Source of the DNA: Porphyrobacter sp. SLTP | GTDB lineage: Bacteria; Pseudomonadota; Alphaproteobacteria; Sphingomonadales; Sphingomonadaceae | DNA: 64,000 nucleotides | Assembly: GCF_009905735.1 (NCBI RefSeq) | Contig: NZ_JAAALE010000008.1 | Coordinates: 106,517 to 170,516, forward strand | Reading direction: 5' to 3' | Shown here: one piece after another, positions 62,121-64,000 of the stretch | How the letters are laid out: each line of letters opens with the position of its first letter | How positions within the stretch are numbered: the stretch's first letter is position 1 | The notes under the pieces: model-generated | Seen by the model: the letters and a program-made list of their open reading frames with translations, nothing else | Database searches by the model: none | Told to the model about the DNA's origin: nothing | Position numbers and translations under genes: made by a program

Positions 62121-62674
62121 CGGCCACCGTGCTCACGACCGAGCGGCTGGTGCTGCGGCAGATCGGCGAGGATGATCTCGACGCGCACATGGCGCTGCTC
62201 AACACACCTGCGGTGATGCGGCATCTCGGCGGGGTGCAGCCGCGCGCGGTGATCGCTGCCAAACACGCCGCTTCGCGCGCCAGCTTTGCCGCTGAGGGTT
62301 TCGGCTTCATGCTGGCTGAAGAGCGCGCCACGGGAGACATCGTTGCCCATTGCGGGCTGCGCCGCATCGCCCATCCGCTTGCCCCCAATCCCACCGATCA
62401 CGAGATCGGATGGGTGGTGCGTGAGGATCGCTGGCGGATGGGCTATGCGCATGAGGCGATGCGGGCAGTGGTGGACTGGGGCTTTGCGGTGCACGCCGTG
62501 CCGCACCTCGTCGCCGTGACGTGCGAGGCCAATATCGGCAGTTGGCGGCTTATGGAAAAGCTCGGCATGACGCGGCGGCCCGCGCTTGATTTTGACGATC
62601 CGGCGCTGGACCCGCAGGAACGTCCGTTGATCCAATATGCCATCACCCGCGAAGAATGGGAAAGCCAGCAATGA
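62117..62674 (+). CDS. GNAT acetyltransferase 3
   Basis: A 185-residue GNAT: LTTERLVLRQIGEDDL, HEIGWVVREDRWRMGYAHEA and CEANIGSWRLMEKLGM. The ATG overlapping the previous stop (ATGA) is the start. It is the third paralogue in a row. The substrate is unknown. Confidence 0.85.
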   Translation: MTATVLTTERLVLRQIGEDDLDAHMALLNTPAVMRHLGGVQPRAVIAAKHAASRASFAAEGFGFMLAEERATGDIVAHCGLRRIAHPLAPNPTDHEIGWVVREDRWRMGYAHEAMRAVVDWGFAVHAVPHLVAVTCEANIGSWRLMEKLGMTRRPALDFDDPALDPQERPLIQYAITREEWESQQ

Positions 62675-63249
62675 CACATCGACCGGGCGTCAACATCATC
62701 CCGATCCACGGCAAGACGCCGAAGATTCACGAAACCGCCTTCATCGCCCCCGGATGCACCATTATCGGCGATGTCGAAATCGGGGCCGGCTCCTCGATCT
62801 GGTACAATTGCGTGCTGCGGGCCGACGTGTTCTCGATCCGCATCGGTGAGCGGACCAATGTGCAGGACGGGAGTGTGCTCCACTGCGACCCGCCGCGTCC
62901 AGGCGATCCCGATGGCTCGCCGCTGATCATCGGCGATGATGTGCTGATCGGCCATATGGCGGTGGTGCACGGCTGCACGATCCATGATCGCGGGTTCGTG
63001 GGCCTCGGCGCGATTGTGCTGAACAAGGCGGTGATCGGTTCGGATGCGATGCTGGGCGCGGGCGCAATGCTGACCGAGCGCAAGGTGATCGAACCGCGCG
63101 AGCTTTGGGGTGGGCGTCCGGCGAGGAAGATGCGCGATCTCGACGATGCGGCCATTGCCGGAATGCGGATCGGCACGATGCACTATGCCGAGAATGCCAA
63201 GCACCATGCCGAGGCGGTTCGCGCGGCGCTCGGCCAAGAACGGGGATAA
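62671..63249 (+). CDS. Gamma-class carbonic anhydrase family protein
   Basis: A 192-residue left-handed beta-helix protein. Hexapeptide repeats (IGDVEIGAGSSIWYNCVLRAD, VLIGHMAVVHGCTIHDRGFVG) with the histidines in HCD, GHMAVVHGC and the acidic residues resemble gamma carbonic anhydrases (CaiE/PaaY-like members bind CoA compounds too). Enzyme activity is likely but not certain. It is coupled to the GNAT cluster. Confidence 0.87.
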   Translation: MTHRPGVNIIPIHGKTPKIHETAFIAPGCTIIGDVEIGAGSSIWYNCVLRADVFSIRIGERTNVQDGSVLHCDPPRPGDPDGSPLIIGDDVLIGHMAVVHGCTIHDRGFVGLGAIVLNKAVIGSDAMLGAGAMLTERKVIEPRELWGGRPARKMRDLDDAAIAGMRIGTMHYAENAKHHAEAVRAALGQERG

Positions 63250-63530
63250 TGGCACGGCCCAAGCCGGATCTGCCCGACCCCGAGGCGTTGCGCGCCTGTA
63301 TTGATCCCGAGGGACGGCTGGCGGTGCGGGTTACGCCCGGTGCGCGCGAGCAATCGGTGGTGATTGCGGACGGCGTGGTGCAGGTCAAAGTCCGCGCGCC
63401 GGCAGACAAAGGCGCGGCGAACGCAGCCGTGATCGAATTGCTGGCCGAGGCGCTTGACTGCCCGCCGTCGCGCCTGACCTTGCTACGCGGGGCGACATCG
63501 CGGCAGAAGCTGCTCCGGGTGGAGGACTAA
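63249..63530 (+). CDS. DUF167 (YggU-type) protein
   Basis: A 93-residue protein of the YggU/DUF167 family: LAVRVTPGAREQSVV, VRAPADKGAANAAVIELLAEAL and SRLTLLRGATSRQKLLRV. Function unknown; a small nucleic-acid-linked fold is assumed. It shares one base with the preceding gene. Confidence 0.87.
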   Translation: MARPKPDLPDPEALRACIDPEGRLAVRVTPGAREQSVVIADGVVQVKVRAPADKGAANAAVIELLAEALDCPPSRLTLLRGATSRQKLLRVED

Positions 63531-63907
63531 ACCGCGCGTTCGATCCTGAGGGCCGCGCCCCACAGCAGCAGCGCAAAGCCGAACGCCGCGCCCGCCGCAG
63601 CAAGGGGCGCTGTGAGACAAAGCCCGCCGCCCACAACTGCGCCGAGCGCCAGTGCGCTCCACAGCCACCCATAGCCGCGCGTCGACGTCAGCGGCTGGTG
63701 ATCGATCCGCGCCGCCAAGCCCTGGCCGAAGCGCACCAGCGCGCCGGTCATGTAGGTCACCCCCACAGTCACCTCGCCATCGCGCACAAAGACATTATTG
63801 GCGAGGCCCATCGCCATCGCCGAAGCGCCGAGGAAAATGATTGGCATCCCACCTGCCAAAAGCCCCGCACCTGCGCCCAGCAACGCTGCGACCAGCCCAA
63901 GCAGCAC
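63527..63907 (-). pseudogene. DUF1275 membrane protein, C-terminal part only
   Basis: The last 126 residues match the second half of DUF1275 proteins: a hydrophobic segment (LLAGGMPIIFLGASAMAMGLAN), the VGVTYMTGALVRFGQGLA signature and two more membrane segments. The frame stays open to base 64000, but the residues upstream (PSARRWRAGGHRKR, preceded by a Pro/Ala/Thr stretch) are not DUF1275-like. The N-terminal half is instead found on the other strand at 63912-64000. The GTG at 63907 could start a truncated product. Either the gene is broken by an inversion or two opposed copies meet here. Confidence 0.5.
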
Positions 63908-63911
63908 GCGC

Positions 63912-64000
63912 TTGCGGTGCCCGCCCGCCCGCCAACGCCTCGCGCTCGGCCTTGCCGGATTGGCGGGGCTGGTGGATGCGACGGGGTTTGTGGTCGCGGG
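63912..64000 (+). CDS. DUF1275-type N-terminus, runs off the window
   Basis: In the plus frame the residues RQRLALGLAGLAGLVDATGF are the characteristic N-terminus of DUF1275 proteins (first membrane segment with VDAxGF). The best start in frame is TTG at 63912; no ATG is present, so the true start is uncertain. It abuts the C-terminal half of a DUF1275 gene on the opposite strand. Confidence 0.45.
   Translation, partial: MRCPPARQRLALGLAGLAGLVDATGFVVA

Noticed and set aside
1..64000. Prophage, insertion sequence, CRISPR or defence system
   Set aside because: No transposase, integrase, repeat-spacer array, nuclease-helicase defence module or clear compositional break was seen across the window.

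Overview
The window looks like a piece of an alphaproteobacterial chromosome, most likely from Sphingomonadales and close to Erythrobacteraceae. The support is high GC content, dense four-base start/stop overlaps (ATGA, GTGA), and several families typical of that group (UrcA, DUF1491, DUF6489, a PopZ/DUF2497 protein, MerC, a ThiS-ThiG fusion, a BLUF photosensor). Nearly all of it is housekeeping DNA. I saw no insertion sequence, prophage, CRISPR array, rRNA or tRNA gene.

The centre is the chromosome replication and partition locus. The 312-base gap at 34811-35122 lies between the pyruvate-dikinase regulator gene (the RP001/CC0001 type) and hemE. This is the conserved alphaproteobacterial origin context. 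The gap holds DnaA-box-like nonamers, three GANTC sites and a 28-base AT tract directly before hemE. Gene direction switches there: the genes from 28.2 to 34.8 kb run left (sleB, DUF1491, thioesterase, ptsN, hpf, dnaQ, coaE, aroE, maf, ppsR), and most genes from 35.1 to 45.6 kb run right (hemE, hemJ, rho, BLUF, DUF6489, mnmE, mnmG, rsmG, parA, parB). Six parS palindromes lie between 39.07 and 43.79 kb, five of them inside protein-coding sequence and readable in all three frames. A PopZ-like pole-organising protein is encoded at 22.9 kb.

Left part, 0-28 kb: the end of glnE, a one-Cys peroxiredoxin, a DUF455 protein and a periplasmic M23 peptidase; a two-gene acyl-CoA synthetase/P450 operon; galU facing murA; a small stretch (8.6-9.75 kb) with three different palindromic intergenic repeats around a ribbon-helix-helix gene and an unknown gene with a CtrA-like box; thiSG; a MerC-like gene with a zinc-regulator-like dyad; ctaA-cutA; rplM-rpsI; a phosphoesterase/lipid kinase pair; a LytTR two-component pair; fumC; the degenerate PCMT-tolC-popZ operon; an S9 peptidase with a 2Fe-2S protein; CBS, IscA-like and xth genes.

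Right part, 45.6-64 kb: a glycine-zipper envelope protein, methionine-sulfoxide reductase, a sorbosone-dehydrogenase-like protein, a DUF815 ATPase, a long acyl-CoA dehydrogenase, tsaC, two lipoproteins, carD, and a fdxA-hslR-SUV3-like helicase run. These are followed by a large M23 peptidase, hemB, three tandem GNAT acetyltransferases, a gamma carbonic anhydrase and a DUF167 protein. At the right edge a DUF1275 gene appears broken: its C-terminal half reads on the minus strand and a DUF1275-type N-terminus reads on the plus strand at the same junction.
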